A DNA stretch of 64,000 nucleotides from Trichoplax adhaerens (taxonomy: Eukaryota; Placozoa; Uniplacotomia; Trichoplacea; Trichoplacidae): the NCBI RefSeq assembly GCF_000150275.1, contig NW_002060944.1, positions 7,454,735 through 7,518,734 of the forward strand, written 5' to 3'. A model generated the notes under the pieces. That model was not told the origin of the DNA. It did not search any database and was given only the letters and a program-made list of their open reading frames with translations. Shown piece after piece: positions 16,301 through 30,094 of the stretch. Position 1 is the stretch's first letter; each line of letters starts with the position of its first letter. Position numbers and translations under genes: made by a program.

Positions 16301-19300
16301 TAATAAAGTAAAAGGTGACAGGAAGAGCAATCCTCAGTTAACACATTCGATAAGAAGTGGGGATAATTACCCTTCACCTACTGAAAATTATAACGATCGG
16401 GTTGGAAGTAGTGATAAAAATACGAAAACTATCTATAGTAACCATCCTGTGAATCCGTATGTGAAAGGGCATCCAGAAAGAACCACAAAAGTTGAATGTG
16501 ATAACAATGAAACTGATGTTGACGGATGGATGGTGGCTTCCTCAAAGAAAAAAGTGAGGCAACTATAAACTGTGTTGAGGATTTGGCTATTCTTTCCTAA
16601 TATTTAATATTACGTTATTTTTAGGGCTATAAAACTTCTCAGCCAAGTCAATTAGCTAATGTTGATAGTCAACAGTTGAAAACATTAATTGATATGGGAT
16701 TCAAGGTAGAATATCATTTTATTACTATTTTTTACAAAAAAAATTTAAATTTATTACAAAATCACTCGCAAGCAGCTACATTATACATATGATCCCAACA
16801 AAATTGGTGTTTTGATGTTGATTAAGATTTAATCTTTATATTTGTAGAGGGAGAATGCTAATGAGGCTTTAAAATTAAATCATATGGATGTAGAAGCATC
16901 AGTAGGTAAATGAGAATACTCCTAATGACAATATTAAGTGATCCTATGTAGCTAACAAAATTTTACGTAGTAATTAATCTACTGCTTAATAATTTTTAGC
17001 CTATCTGCTATCAAGAAACTATAAGGATGATAAGGAAACAGCCAGTAGCACACGTGAAGATCTTTCCTCATCTCCCACAGCCTTTGCTACGGAGATGCAG
17101 ACAGAAGTAAATAATAAAGGACATGAGCCTGTCAACGTAATATCAACAGATGACGAATCGGGAATGATTACTGAGCACCAAGAAAGCAGTGATGCAGCAG
17201 AAAATAGTAAATACGTTGGTGTTGATCCTTTAGAAGAATTAAGTAGATCTTCTGTTGATAGTTCAGCAAACGACTATGCAAATATATCGAACACGTCATC
17301 GCCTCAAATTGCGACGATCGTATCTAAACAACCTTTGAGACAGGTGCCAGTACAACAACCACAAGGACTTGTTCCTCCAGAAATATTAGCTTTATCACAA
17401 GGAGTACTGCAATTACAAAATATGCGACAGATTATATTACAACAGATCACCCAGCAGCAATCTGGAAAGGCAACATTAACTCAACAATCACAATTACATA
17501 ATTTAGTTATTGAAATACAAAGACGGCAATATACAATTATGCAATGGCAAATATCAAATCAAATACCATCGCCAATAATTCCACAAGAAAATCAGACAGG
17601 AAGTTTATTGCCTAATACAACTATGGATATGCATTTACATGAACCAGTAACGCGAGATGTATCATTAAATAACTACGCACCTAATACTAATTCTACCACT
17701 AGAAGAGATATTAGTATTAATAGTTCTGACAACGAACAATCGCAGCAATTCTATTCAAATTCAAAAACCGAATCTCGAAATTTTAGCCATGGTGTTGACG
17801 ATTATCAAAACGTTCAAAAACTAAAAGATAATACTTCATCAACCTATCTCTCAAGTCATGATCCAAATTCTCAGGATACCAACGTATTTAACTTACCGAA
17901 TATAAATAATTTATCAGGCTCAAGACCAAACCATAGCAACACAATGAATAGACGAGAAGAAAAAAACGCGTTATATTCACCATTAAATAGTAATGCAAAT
18001 AATAATAGTAATAATAATAATAATAATAATTATAATAATACAATACGTAGTCCAGCTATGGAAACTCAAATAGGAGGCTCTTCTCATCCAGAGAAATTGC
18101 CAACAAAATCGACTCGAACGTTGGATGTAAATGATATTCCAGATAATAATATTATGGACTCGTCAGAGGGATGGTATAAAGACTTATCGAACAATGTAAA
18201 CTGGACACAAACGCCACCTTTCGATGATGACAATACCAATGCAACAACAGCAACGGCCCAAAAAATGGCATCCATATTGGCTAAAGGCGAAATCCGCCCA
18301 TTTGAACCTGGTACTCCTTGGAAGCCTATTAATGAAGTTACGGAAGAATATTTTAACGCTGATATTCATACAATTAATGAAAGAACTTCAAATAATAATC
18401 TGGAATATTCTTTGAGTGACCAACGAATGCCTATGCAAGGTATTCAAAATGATATTAAAACTTCAACAATTGATAATTTGCAGCCAGGGTTGCATTCATG
18501 GATTGAAAATACGCGAACTACTGACAGTGACAACAACAACAACAAAATTGCTTCATTACCACCTGGTTTATCATCTGCCGCAAATCCGTTATCTTCCCAT
18601 ATGAGTTCAAATCAAATTGCTGCAACTACAAATACTTCTGTAAAAAGCAAGGCCCAAGAATGGTCGAGTTTTCCAGCTGTGTCTAATCTAATGTTTTCTC
18701 ATAACTTGAATAACTTAAGTTCTAATGAGAAAGATTTAGAAAATATATGGTCAAATGCTGAAGAATCGATGTTCCCCAATGATTCTAATGTTAAATTCGG
18801 TATTACTAATAATGATAATAAAAGTAAAACACAATCAGGTTGGCCATCAAGTATCACGCAAGAGTCTAGTTTTACTAAAGAATCTGTAGTTAATATTGAA
18901 AATAATAATCTCTCAAGTTGGCCGTTAGATGCTTCGCAACCATCTAATTTCTCTAGTGATTTAAATATTAAACCTAACAAAAGTAGTAGCAATAGCATCA
19001 AAAGCCAATCTGGTTGGCCTTTAGAAAATGAAAATCTATCATCAGAATTCATTTCCAAACCGAATGTTATGCCATCGTTATCGATTCTTATAAAGGGATT
19101 TAGTTCACAGGTAAGCTGCTATCTTTGTAAATTTGTAATATAATATATTATGGCTATCAAAATGTTAAGTTTGCTATACGATCATACTGTATAACTAATA
19201 ATACACAAATAATCATCATGTACAGGTTGATGAGAACTTACTCCAAGCGCTCTGCTTACAACATGGTAGAATCACCGAATTCGTATTTGACCCTCGAAAG

Positions 19301-19714
19301 CGGGCAGTATTCGTTAGCTACAGTAGCGTAGACGAGGCTGTAAGAGCTCAATCCAGATTGAACAATTGTAAGATTATGGATTCAACATTGGAAGCATCAT
19401 TTCCACTAACTAAGATTCCAGCATCAAATGAACCAATAACGCCAACAGAAAGTGGGCATTCATTACAATGGAACCACTCATCAAGTGCGAATAATAATCC
19501 TCCTGAATTAAGTAGCTCTACGAATTCAACTATGGCTATAAATAGCAATTATCGTGTTCTAAATCCTAACGGTAGCAGTCTTTTTCCCAATACAAGAAAG
19601 GAGGCGTGGTCGCATACGGATAGTAAGCCAGTTAGGACAGTTGATGACACAAAGATATTTACTCCAAGCTCATTCTTGCAAGGCAGCCCATTTTATGATC
19701 AGCAACAATATTAA
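13351..19714 (+). CDS. TNRC6: GW182/TNRC6-type (gawky) miRNA silencing scaffold
   Basis: GW182 proteins bridge Argonaute to PABP and the CCR4-NOT/PAN deadenylases in P-bodies. Exons: 13351-13385 and 14037-14082 (both tentative), then 14299-14355, 14580-14621, 14744-14797, 14874-14948, 15045-15145, 15276-15302, 15407-15524, 15598-15628, 15710-15738, 15811-15889, 16027-16553, 16625-16705, 16848-16905, 17000-19110, 19226-19714; all join in phase, about 1319 residues. Order of parts: Lys/Glu-rich helical N-terminus (QLKAEQKRREKEMAEIANKL); Asn-rich linker; UBA (LKTLIDMGFKRENANEALKL); Gln-rich region; poly-Asn run near 18000; many isolated Trp in G/S-W contexts (SGWPSS, SSWPLD, SGWPLE); FEPGTPWKP and PPGL motifs like the TNRC6 silencing domain; RRM (LIKGFSSQVDENLLQALCLQ, AVFVSYSSVDEAVRAQ). 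Start ATG uncertain. Confidence 0.9.
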
Positions 19715-19762
19715 AATTCGAAATCAGTCATCAATTAATAATTTTATTTGAAAGACTTTTCT

Positions 19763-19768
19763 AATAAA
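19763..19768 (+). terminator. Candidate poly(A) signal of TNRC6
   Basis: AATAAA lies 49 bases after the TNRC6 stop codon, in a T-rich 3' flank. A canonical hexamer at this distance is a reasonable 3' end signal; the cleavage site itself cannot be seen. Confidence 0.5.
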
Positions 19769-21398
19769 CCAGCTATTTTCATTTTAATTGTGAGGATTTG
19801 TAAATTTTGTCTTTAAATACAGCCGCATCAAACTGATTAATAGCGTATTTTTAAAATTTGACCCATTAAACTGTAGTATACTGTGTAAAATATCAGCTAT
19901 CATAGTACGTAACCCACATTATGTAACTGCATTGTATAGCAGTTTCTATGTCGTGTAGAATCACTGGACAACTTAAAATATTTCAGAATTGATGCATTTG
20001 AGTGCAACTCATTAGCTTTTTTTCAGATAAATTCATCCCTACTGGGAATATCAATTTACATTTAGTGATTTTTAATTCTACAGTATATACTTTGCTTTAT
20101 CCCAAATTTAGTTATAAGATGGATGGTGAGACTGGCAACAATTTATATGGCAATGCAATTTGGGAAGTCATCATAGCTTTAAATTTGTAACAAAAGTAGA
20201 AAGTAACTTCTCCTGATCTTATATACCTTCACCTAACTTAGTGAATATAATTCACTTTATATTTCTAAATTCTTCATAGTAAGTCTTCTTTAGCAAACAA
20301 TAGTTATCGATGGTCATTTCTAGTCAACTATGTCCTATTATCTGTATATCGACCAATAATGAAAGACAATTGCAAATGTAAAATATCACAAGAAAAGACT
20401 AACTATCTCAAACGTCGGGAATTAATCTATTAATTATAATTATAAAGTATCATGCAATCCGTTAATGGATGTTTCTTATTCACGTGGCCTGTACTGCTAG
20501 ATAATTTTCCTTCGTAATTTATGACAAACGGGGCAAACAGTAGTTACCTAATTTTATAAAACCATTTTATGTTGCAATGGCAAATGACGAATACCAAATA
20601 GCGACACTAGTCTAGACTTGATCATGTATTAAGTACTCAAGTCAAACAGTCTTAGCTTAACTTGTTAATTGTAGCCTGTACCTAACTATTCAATGATCTA
20701 CTAACCTAACAATAGATAATTTAATGCTCAATAGATGCACTAAGTATTCCATAATCATAGTACCTTTGATAACATACACCATTATATTTAGTGCCTAGAA
20801 ATGATTGACCTGTCATTAAATGTTAATTCATACATTGAAACTTTAACGATAGACAAATATAATACGAGAAAGCCGAAATTTTTTAGATTCTGATCGGCCA
20901 ATTCTAACAGAAATATATTGATTACAGTAATAACAGAACATCAACGTGGAGTATAAACGAACCACCCTTGAAACAACACCGGTTACTTTTATTCAATGCT
21001 ACCACAAAGGAGTTATAAAACTAATCAGCACACCAAACGTCAGAGAAAAAATTGCATTATGTTAATTTTGCATAGCAGCAATGAATATACTGTACATAAG
21101 TATGCTTTAATGAACACTTATAAGTGTTATAATAAAATAGTCGATACGTACAGATATGAAAATTAATTCTAAAATAGACATACGCGATATCAAGCGTGAA
21201 GATAATCAACAACAAATTTTTGTGTGAAACCCTGTCACATCTAGTGATCATAATTACAATTATTATAAATTCTTTCTTATACATTGTGCAGTAACTCTAT
21301 CCTAGTAGGCAGATGATAACTCCATAAGACAGTTCTGCATCTTGGAATTAATACAGCACTAGCTGCAGGTAATCAAACTTGTGATTAATAAATATCTT
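19769..21398. other. Spacer between convergent TNRC6 and TEX2
   Basis: About 1.6 kb of AT-rich DNA between the 3' ends of two convergent genes. It must hold both 3' UTRs. No exon, RNA gene or clear repeat was recognised. Confidence 0.5.
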
Positions 21399-24300
21399 CT
21401 AAGGTGTATCAGATAACATTGATATAATTGTCTCTATGTCAAAATAAAAATTATCTCTGGATGAATTTAGCATGCATAATTTAAATAGGAAATCATCCAT
21501 ATTATACTTTAATAGTATAAGACCTGATGATTTTGTAGTCAAGTTGAGTTCTTGACAAAACACTCTAGTGATCAAGTACTTATATTCAAATCGATGATAC
21601 GGCTAACTAAAAAGAGCGTTATAACACTATTTTCAGCTACTCTTTAAGCTAATTCATTATTATCTTCATAAATGTCAATAGAATATTTGCATATAATTGA
21701 AATTTTTCAACGAAATGGTAAGTTAATAAAATCGATACTGAATTATTTTTCTTTGCTTATGTATAGGAGCAAAACTATGGGCTAACAATCACTACGCATC
21801 GGCTAAATACTATTTTAGGCATTGGTGCTTATAAATGTGAATTTACCCAAATAGGACAATCTTCTTATGGATAGATAGTATAACAAGACAGATCATCATT
21901 ATAAAATAAATTTTCGTTTATGTCAATGATAATCATATACGACTATACCAGATCCCTATGAAAAAGTTATAAAAATTGTGCTACAATCTGAGTAGTCGTA
22001 ATGTGCTATATCGCCGTATTACCCCATAAATTTGAAAGCGTTTAATTCTTGGAATTGTGAGTTAAGATATTGCTATTTCTGTCATTGTATTGCCCATCAA
22101 TGCAATCTTATAATCTATCATGTGAGGTAAAACGATAGTTTCCTATAAAGACATGATATCATAACAATAATTAATGTTAGACACGATACAAAATCGTTAT
22201 TAGCGTAAATATTTATCGTCGTTGCTTTAAACTAACCTTAATTTCATGGCGCAATTTTTTCTCGATCCAATCTGTAATATTTGTCAATCTAACTTTACGT
22301 TCACCAAGTTTCGGTCTAACTGACATCAATACAGTCGGATTGCCACGAAAACCGTACCTACAACAAGGTCAAATTTATTATTATCCATCGTTTAGCTTTA
22401 TATCATTTTCCATAAAATTTTTAATATCTATTTCATATTACTGTACAATTTAAAATATAAACTTGTATTGAACAACATACCGGTTATATAATAATGCATA
22501 GAGAGAGAGAGTGAGAGAGATTAAAGTAATGAAGTAATTTAATATGCAAGTATTCTACTAATACTTTTACAATCTGATCTTGCATATACTTTTCAATTTT
22601 ACTTCAACAAAACTAATGACTACGTCGAACTTTAAATCAATTTTACATACCATAAACGATCCGATGGTGGAGGAGGGATATTAAGGGCTAAAATGCCAGT
22701 TACTGATTGGATCTCGACAGCAAGAATTATTGGAATATTGGATACCCTTTCGGCAGCTTTCTGAGCTAGTCTTGAATTTGTTGCTTTTTGAACTATCTTG
22801 GATTTTCCTACTTTTTTAATAAAGCGAGACCACCGACTATTTCCGTTGTGTTGTGAACTACCAATACTTGAGGAGCTAGATTGTTTCTCTAGAGTTGGAT
22901 CATCCGCTTCATCATCAGACGATTCAGAATCAGATTTATCTAGCCCTTGCAGTGTAAAAATTAAATCATTTTTGGATGGATCAGTTTCTTTCTTAGGATC
23001 GGTTACCTCCATTTCACCATCTGGTTTTTGCCGTGTTATATTAAGACTAGTTTCTAGAGCTATAGTAAATGATCCATGATAGGAAACATCTAAATCGATC
23101 CATAATCCCCTTTCGTCCAGCGTAGGAGAAGAAGCACCACGAATAGCTGGTAATGAGCCACCAAGATCTAAATCAGTCACTATTAATTCTTTAATATAAT
23201 TAGGTCGATTTAATTTGCTAATACGGCGCTGGATTATATTCACCATTTTATCCGACCAATACTTTTCACGCCAAAAATCAAAGAACGCCCTTCCAAGTAA
23301 CGCATTTAACCACGATACTACTGACGTTTCTACCGGATTCTTACCAGCTGCGGGTTGCTGTTGCTTACTTTTAGGCTTGTTATCCACTTGTAAAATTAAT
23401 TTGGCCATATAACGCGAATAATAAATTGCTTGCATCTCGGCGAAAGTTTTTGATCGGTTGGGTTGCACATTAGGATGGCTTGGGGGATATACTTTTGGTT
23501 CTTTATCGATTGGTAGTGTCTCTTCCTTTTTACTTTCTGTACCATATTGCAGTCGATAAAACCAATATTCCTTATCATGGCTCGTGGTTGCAAATAAATA
23601 GAAAGACCTATCCTTTTCGCTGTCGATATTTGGTGAAGGATCAACAGTAGGTAGTTGGACTTTACCACTAGCCGGTTGATATTCTAAAGGACTTTTATCA
23701 ACAGCCGCAGTCGGTGCTCCTGAAAAGCTTTTCCCCTCAGCTAAAGTTATACAAATTGGGTATTTTTTACTCCATAATTTATTTTTACTTAATGTTTTTG
23801 GTATTAATTGTATCTTTGCATTGGTTATATCTAGTAATTTTTGATTCACAAAAGAGACATTCCACTTTTCAGGTTTAAAAGGTATTGTTAGATCATCACT
23901 TTGTGGCTTTGATAATCTTAGTACACTACCATCTAAACGAGCATAAATACAACGTAAATCAGTCTTGTAATGTTGATCTTGATCATATTTTCGTTTTCCG
24001 TACATCCATCCCTAAAGTTGAAAAAAAAATACAGTAATTTATGTCGTCAGATAAGGCTCGTACTATTCCATGCGATGAAGTTAAAATGAACTTTTCACTT
24101 TAATAATTTATTAATATTTTCTCCTTTGAAATCATGTCGTCATTGCATATGGATGACTTAACACTATCATGATTGCTTGTCTTTTTAAAGCGAAATACTA
24201 AGCATTAAAATTTTTTTTACGATATTAGAATATTAATACAACAACGAAAATTATGATTTCACGCGTATGGTATTTAACTCACGTTAAGCAATCAAATCTA

Positions 24301-26342
24301 CTATCGACTAGATTTAGTTTTGCTAATTCTACTAGAAATGATTCATTTTGGATGTATTTTGAAAAATAAATTAAACGTATTACGGTACCCATTAATACTT
24401 TAATAGAACTACTGACACTGTAATTATTTCCGAAATAAGTATAGTCTATCCAGTCATATGAAAATTAATATTCAATAACGGATTATGATTGTTAATCATT
24501 CGATTGCAACTTTGTAAATTTTTTTTTTTTTTCAATTTCTCCCTTCCTATTCTCTACATAAGTCGGTATATCGATAGATGTATGCGTATAGCCAGTCAGG
24601 CGTAGACGATGAAATATACAGAAAAAAAAGAAAAATTAACTTACCTTAACTGTGGTTAACTGTTGTAATCGTGAAATGTAACTGTAATGAAATGGTGGTG
24701 GTCGCGGTGGAGGCCGACTTGTATCTTCAGGTGAAAATGATGGTAATGATAACCAGACAAAAAAGGATAGTAAAAAGTACATGACAAAAGCTCCTGTTAA
24801 TAATCCGTGCCAAAAGGGTGATATTGGCAAAGCATAAATGCTATAGATACAAAATGATATTGCAAAGATCACTGTCGCCGATATATTGGAATGGTCGGTA
24901 TTTGATATTGCCTTTGAACGTGATTTATCAAGTAAAGTTGGTTTTTTGAATTGACCACCAAGGGATGGTGGTAAATTGGCTAGAAAGCCTGCATGGCTGG
25001 ATGTAGGTAACTCAGCTTTATTGATCGAAGAAGTAGGATCATTTTTTTGTAAATGGAAAGGCATATCTTTGCTATTGGAATCCATTGTAGGTAAAGAATC
25101 TTTCATTTCTTTTTGCGATTCCAATAAAGACGATAATGATACACCAACAGGGCCACTACTACGTCGTGTCGGTGGTGGCGATATACCCGATTGGCTTGAT
25201 GTAGTCGTGGATAATTGACTAGTTTTATAGTTACGAAGTCGATCGGGCGATTTTTGATATCTTAAATGATCATGATGTTGATCTTCGTTGACTCTATTTA
25301 AATTGCTACCTTCTGAAGCGGATAATGCTTTGGTTAAAGGTGGATGAATTGCTCTTGCGGTCGTTTTACGCGAATTCTTTTCAGCTTCTTGGTGGAAATA
25401 CGATTCGACAAAATTTAATTGATTGGTTTTATTCTCCACTTGATTATTATTAGGATGATTGTTGGTATTGGCTGGCGAATGATCCACATTTGCAGTTGTA
25501 GTAGTATGAGTGTTAGTAATAGTGGTAGTGGTAGTCGTTGTTCCATTAGAATCATCAATTGCTTTTAGCGGTGGCGATTGTTGTGATGGCTCATCGCAAT
25601 TTAATGGACGCTGCTGCTGCTGCTGGCGATTACTATTGTCATGGACTATATCGTCTGCTGACTTTGTAAAATGTAAAACAGGTACATAATTATTACTTTG
25701 TTCACGCTTTAAATAGCGAAAAAAAGGTTCTCGTTCATCTTTTCGACCAGTAGTTGTCGTCTGTTGATGATGATCATTAGCGCTAGTATTGGTCAATCCT
25801 TGCGATGTTGAAATTATTTTACTGGGTAAATCAGGATAACTGATTGATGATGATTGTTGTTGCATGGGATGACTGGTTAACTTGTTATCGATTTGATCTT
25901 CTCCTACAATCGTTTTCAATTCTCCTTTGATTTGTGTTGATGTGGGCAATTGAAAAATTAATTCATCCTCTTCGGATTCAGAAAATGAAGCCAACGGTGT
26001 TGCTTCAATAGAAATAGCATCACGTTTAACCGATGATGTATCATGATTGGATAGTGATTTAGGTCGATTGCGTTTCTGTTGATCGCTTGTGGAAGACATT
26101 ACTTTGTCGCTTTGTTGTTGTTGTTGAGGAAGAGAGGTATCGGAGAATAGATTTGGATGACTTTTCTCCAATTGATTTTGATTCTCTTGGTTGATTCCAT
26201 CCAATTTATAATGATCGATGATTGTTTTCTTCTCGTCTGTGTTAAGATCGCTTTTCTCCAAGGATAAATGGCGATTAGATGAAGGTGATCGAAAAGCCGG
26301 TGGTGGAGGACGCGGTGGTTTGGCACTATTTTGAAGTGACAT
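21399..26342 (-). CDS. TEX2: TEX2, SMP-domain lipid transfer protein of ER contact sites
   Basis: TEX2 proteins are ER membrane proteins with a synaptotagmin-like mitochondrial lipid-binding (SMP) domain that moves lipid at membrane contacts. Exons in gene order: 24645-26342, 22651-24011, 22237-22357, 21399-21506; total 3288 bases, 1095 residues, all phases compatible (human TEX2 is about 1130). Start ATG gives a Pro-rich MSLQNSAKPPRPPPP. Residues ~1-450 are low-complexity (Q, N, T, S runs). Two adjacent hydrophobic segments near residues 490-540 (VIFAISFCIYSIYALP, FVMYFLLSFFVWLSLP) form an ER hairpin. A PH-like part follows (GWMYGKRKYDQ), then the SMP domain (SWLNALLGRAFFDFW, ELIVTDLDLGGSLPAI, GLWIDLDVSYHGSFTIALE), an acidic insert (SDSESSDDEADD), and RPKLGERKVRLTNITDWIEK. 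The last 35-residue exon keeps the family's NMDD; its acceptor is the least certain junction. Confidence 0.95.
22501..22520. repeat. (GA)n microsatellite in TEX2 intron
   Basis: A short interrupted GA run within the intron between TEX2 exons 2 and 3. Confidence 0.7.
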
Positions 26343-26560
26343 TTTCTCCCCTTGGTGTATTGTTGTACAGGAAGATTAACGTTTGAAAGGAATTTTTTTG
26401 TTGTTGTCTGATCCTTTCCCTTCTTTCTTTCTCTCTTCCTCTCTCTCTCCAATTTTAAAATGATACTCTCTACACCTAATCCAAGCAGCAGTGATAATCG
26501 TCTCTATTTCTTAAGTAAAAGGAGCAATGAGCAGTCGTCCACCAAACAAGGCCTGACAAA
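26343..26560. promoter_or_regulatory. TEX2 5' flank with CT/GA-rich tract
   Basis: Immediately upstream of the TEX2 ATG there is a strongly strand-asymmetric tract (26418-26450, CT-rich on plus, GA-rich on the transcribed strand). It may be 5' UTR or core promoter. No TATA-like element could be assigned. Confidence 0.3.
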
Positions 26561-27500
26561 ATATTGTTTTTCTTTCCGTCAATGGACTCTGTCCTCCAAT
26601 CTTATTATGTCACAACCATCTTGAAAGCAGGAAATTCACTCCCATCATACCCTAGCCCTACTCATATGGCGTTCTTCATCTTGCTCACTAGGAAAGCGAT
26701 TATAACAGCGTTGAATTGCAAAGGAACAAGAAGCAATTTGCTATTTGCACAGCCAATCTGGCAGATTACTAGGTTAAAAGTGTTGTGTGGATTAGTTAAA
26801 AGGTGGTGGCCAGCTTGCCAACCAATGCCTTCAATATGGCCCAATCGAGTGAACTTACTCAGTCAGTACTGATTATATCAGTCTAAAGCTGTAAGGATAG
26901 AATACGATTGTCGAAATGACTGAGAGGATGGGATAGCTTGGCTCAACGCCAGCCATCCAATTCAACCTATTTGACTCGTGTCGTAGGTGGGTTATGAGAC
27001 AGTGAACTCTCCTACGATAAGACTATCAACGGTATCCAATACCAGTCCACAACCCATAGTAGAATATACTTTCAACGCGTCACAACACGATCCAGTATGA
27101 GCTCGCGTCGCTTGTAGTCAAAATGGCGAAGCTAGACAAGCTGCAGACAAATCTCATATAAACTCTCTACACGATGTCGTTTAAATTGCTGGTGTATGGG
27201 CCGTAGAGAAAATAGGAAAAGAAGCCATCTAGACTTTTACCACATGGGTCTATTGGCCACGCTAACAAAGCTAAAATGGCAGCATATGGACATCGCGCAA
27301 ATCCGATAGCAACGGCTGGATGAATCATCGTTGAAAGCAAGCGCTTTATCGACTATGGCAAGCAAGACAACCGACGGAGATCCACATGTTTTCCAGTTGT
27401 TTTTCGTCCATTAACCTTTCAAAATAAGCCTACTGCTATACCATACAGTTCCTTGAGCTCAGTGACATATTCTGTCCTAGTGGATAGCTTGGTTGATGAG
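26561..27500. other. Gene-less island, unique-looking, higher GC
   Basis: Sequence here is visibly less AT-rich than the gene regions. Short frames on both strands overlap and lack splice or domain support. It may be decayed mobile DNA but no hallmark is visible. Confidence 0.35.
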
Positions 27501-27559
27501 TTTGCAGCACCTCATCTTAGATCCTCTTTTAGGAAGGCCAGCCAATAGACGAATCGACT

Positions 27560-28900
27560 ACATCGTCTTCTACCATGACAGGAGCAACAGCGACTACCTC
27601 CTGACAGAAAACTGCTCATTTTTACAGCAAAGACGACTACCTAAACTATCGCTCATGTCAGATTATCCTGGAAGAATTTGCAACAATCAATCGTTACCAC
27701 AAGAAAATGCTCCATAGATATACAGAATATGGCATCAATACAGCATTTTCAAAATGTTGTACACGAGCACCAGCCCTGAATCAGGGCCTACCTCCTGCAT
27801 AAAACGGCTCGCTTTTACAGCAAAGACTGCTCCATAAACTATCACTTACTCATGTCAGATTAGAAGATTGCCCAGGAATAATTTACAACAATCGTTACGA
27901 GAAGAAAAATCCTGCATAGATATACAAAATATTCCATCGATACTGTACGCTGCCCAGTATACAGAATATTGCATTAGTGTAATGCATTTTCATGAAAATG
28001 CATTATTCTAGCACTAGCCCTGAATCAGGGGCTACCTCCTCACGGAAAACTGCTCACTTTTACAGCAAAGACTGCTACATAAACTATCGCTCATGTCAGA
28101 TTATAAGATTGTCCAGCAACAATCAATCGTTGCGAGAACAAATTGCTGCATAGATATACAGAATATTGCATTAATACAGTATTTTCAAAATGTATCACAG
28201 TAGCACCAGCCTTGAATCAGGGAATACAGAGAGCAAAGACTGCTAACTAAACTATTGCTCATGTCAGATTATAAGATTATCCTGAAAGAATTTGCAACAA
28301 TCAATCGTTGCGAGAACAAATTGCTCCATATATATACAGAATATTGCATTAATACAGCATTTTCAAAATGCATCACAGTAGCACCAGCCCTGAATCAGGG
28401 AATACAGAGAGCAAAGACTGCTAACTAAACTATTGCTCATGTCAGATTATAAGATTATCCTGAAAGAATTTGCAACAATCAATTGTTGCGAGAACAAAAT
28501 GCTGTATAGATATACAGAATATTGCATTAATACAGCATTTTATGCATCACAGTAGCACCAACCCTGAATCAGGGAATACAGAGAGCAAAGACTGCTAACT
28601 AAACTATTGCTCATGTCAGATTATAAGATTGTCCAGCAACAATCAATCGTTGCGAGAACAAAATGCTGCATAGATATACAAAATATTGCATTAATACAGC
28701 ATTTTCAAAATGCATCACAGTAGCACCAACCCTGAATCAGGGACTACCTCCTCACAGAAAACTACTTGTTTTTACAGCAAAGACTGCTACCTAAACTATC
28801 GCTCATGTCAGGTTATAAGGTTATCCAGGAAGGATTTGCAACAATCCATCGTTACGAGAGGAAAATGCTCCATAGTAGAAGGAAGAGTTCATTCTGTAGA
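27560..28900. repeat. Tandem repeat of ~170-245 bp units with CCCTGAATCAGGG core
   Basis: Near-palindromic CCCTGA-A-TCAGGG occurs at 27774, 28018, 28210 (one mismatch), 28388, 28562 and 28730; spacings are 244, 192, 178, 174 and 168 bp. Other shared words are GCAACAATCAATCGTTGCGA, CTCATGTCAGATTATAAGAT and TATTGCATTAATACAGCATT. A seventh, diverged unit precedes the first core from about 27560. Units shorten and become more alike towards the right, as expected for expansion from that end. No gene lies inside. Confidence 0.92.
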
Positions 28901-28949
28901 CTTGCAACACAACAGCTTATGCAGAATCGATTTGGACTTGCATGATTGA

Positions 28950-29949
28950 ACTTTCACACAAACATTTTTTGCCATGACAAAGAATCAAGCTAGCCCTACC
29001 AGATAGCATAGGTAGTGGCCCTAACTATTGAAAAATAGTATTAGAATAAATGGATACTATTTTTCATCCATGATTGCAAGGAATACTAGAGACACCATCG
29101 ACAATTCTACCTAGAGCAGTCCATGTATAATATCTACTACGTTGCAAAACGAAGTGGATGGCATCCATAGTAAATAGACTCGTACTACCCAAAGTGTACT
29201 TTGTGTCACTTACTTTTCTATGGAGAACTGCAATACAAAACCATCGGAAAGTTCAGGATTTCAGCTTAAAGTCAGTAGCTGATGACAGCCTCTCTAGCCC
29301 ATAGTAATCCAATACTCAATCCAATCTGTACAGTAGTGTATGAATTGATCATGCTCCACCGAGTTAAATCGCTCAACTCGATCCGCCATTACCATGTCCA
29401 ATCTTGGCCTGTTAAAAGATCGAATTGTGTATGGCAAAGATAGTGTAACCTATCAGAATTTACGCCAAATTAAAACTCTGTAAGTAGATGGTAGAATTTC
29501 CCCTTCAAAATCTCTTCCATACTGTACAAATGATGACTGAGTCCAGCCTAAATTGATGAAAGTGAGGCAAGAGGAACGAACGGTCTGCGTTCAAGGCTAA
29601 CCACCTTGCAAGCTAAACTTTTCATTCAAGTTGTCATCCATTCTTGTTCTAGACTACCATAGGCATCACCATACTAATGTACCTATCCAAACCAACATCA
29701 ACATAAGCATATATACTTCATCTTATTCCATCCATCATCGTTCTAGTTGTCCAGCTGCTTTGGATTGATTCATATCGTTGTACACAGTATGCTGTACAGC
29801 TAAAAATAGGGACACGATCAAGTTACTTGTATGTGTTTCGTGTACATATTAAAATGAAGGTGCAAGACTATCCACAAAGTATCCCTGATAACTCTGTGAT
29901 AACGAGAGATGAACAAATTTTAACCATCCACTTTTAAATGCACATCAAT
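28950..29949. other. Non-coding stretch between two repeat blocks
   Basis: No exon or repeat family was recognised. A few TGTACAGTA-like words (29328, 29785) recall the palindrome block at 8-10 kb but are not dense. Confidence 0.4.
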
Positions 29950-30094
29950 TTGTTTTATACTCTTGTAAAATGCTTCTTGCTTGTGCTGTGGAGTGCAACT
30001 GTACGCCTACAAATGTTTCCAACCATGGCTATCCACTCGTGAATTCGGTCTGCTGTCCAACATCCATTCGTCCACCTGCCCCAATCAAATGATG

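Noticed and set aside
18084-19058. Minus-strand frames opposite TNRC6
   Set aside because: They are shadows of the large TNRC6 exon, whose plus-strand reading contains recognised domains.
23396-23668. Minus-strand frame of 90 codons
   Set aside because: It overlaps the TEX2 SMP-containing exon in another frame and has no support of its own.
27560-28900. Possible CRISPR-like array of direct repeats
   Set aside because: The spacers are themselves repeated, units are 170-245 bp, and the DNA is eukaryotic; it is an ordinary tandem repeat.
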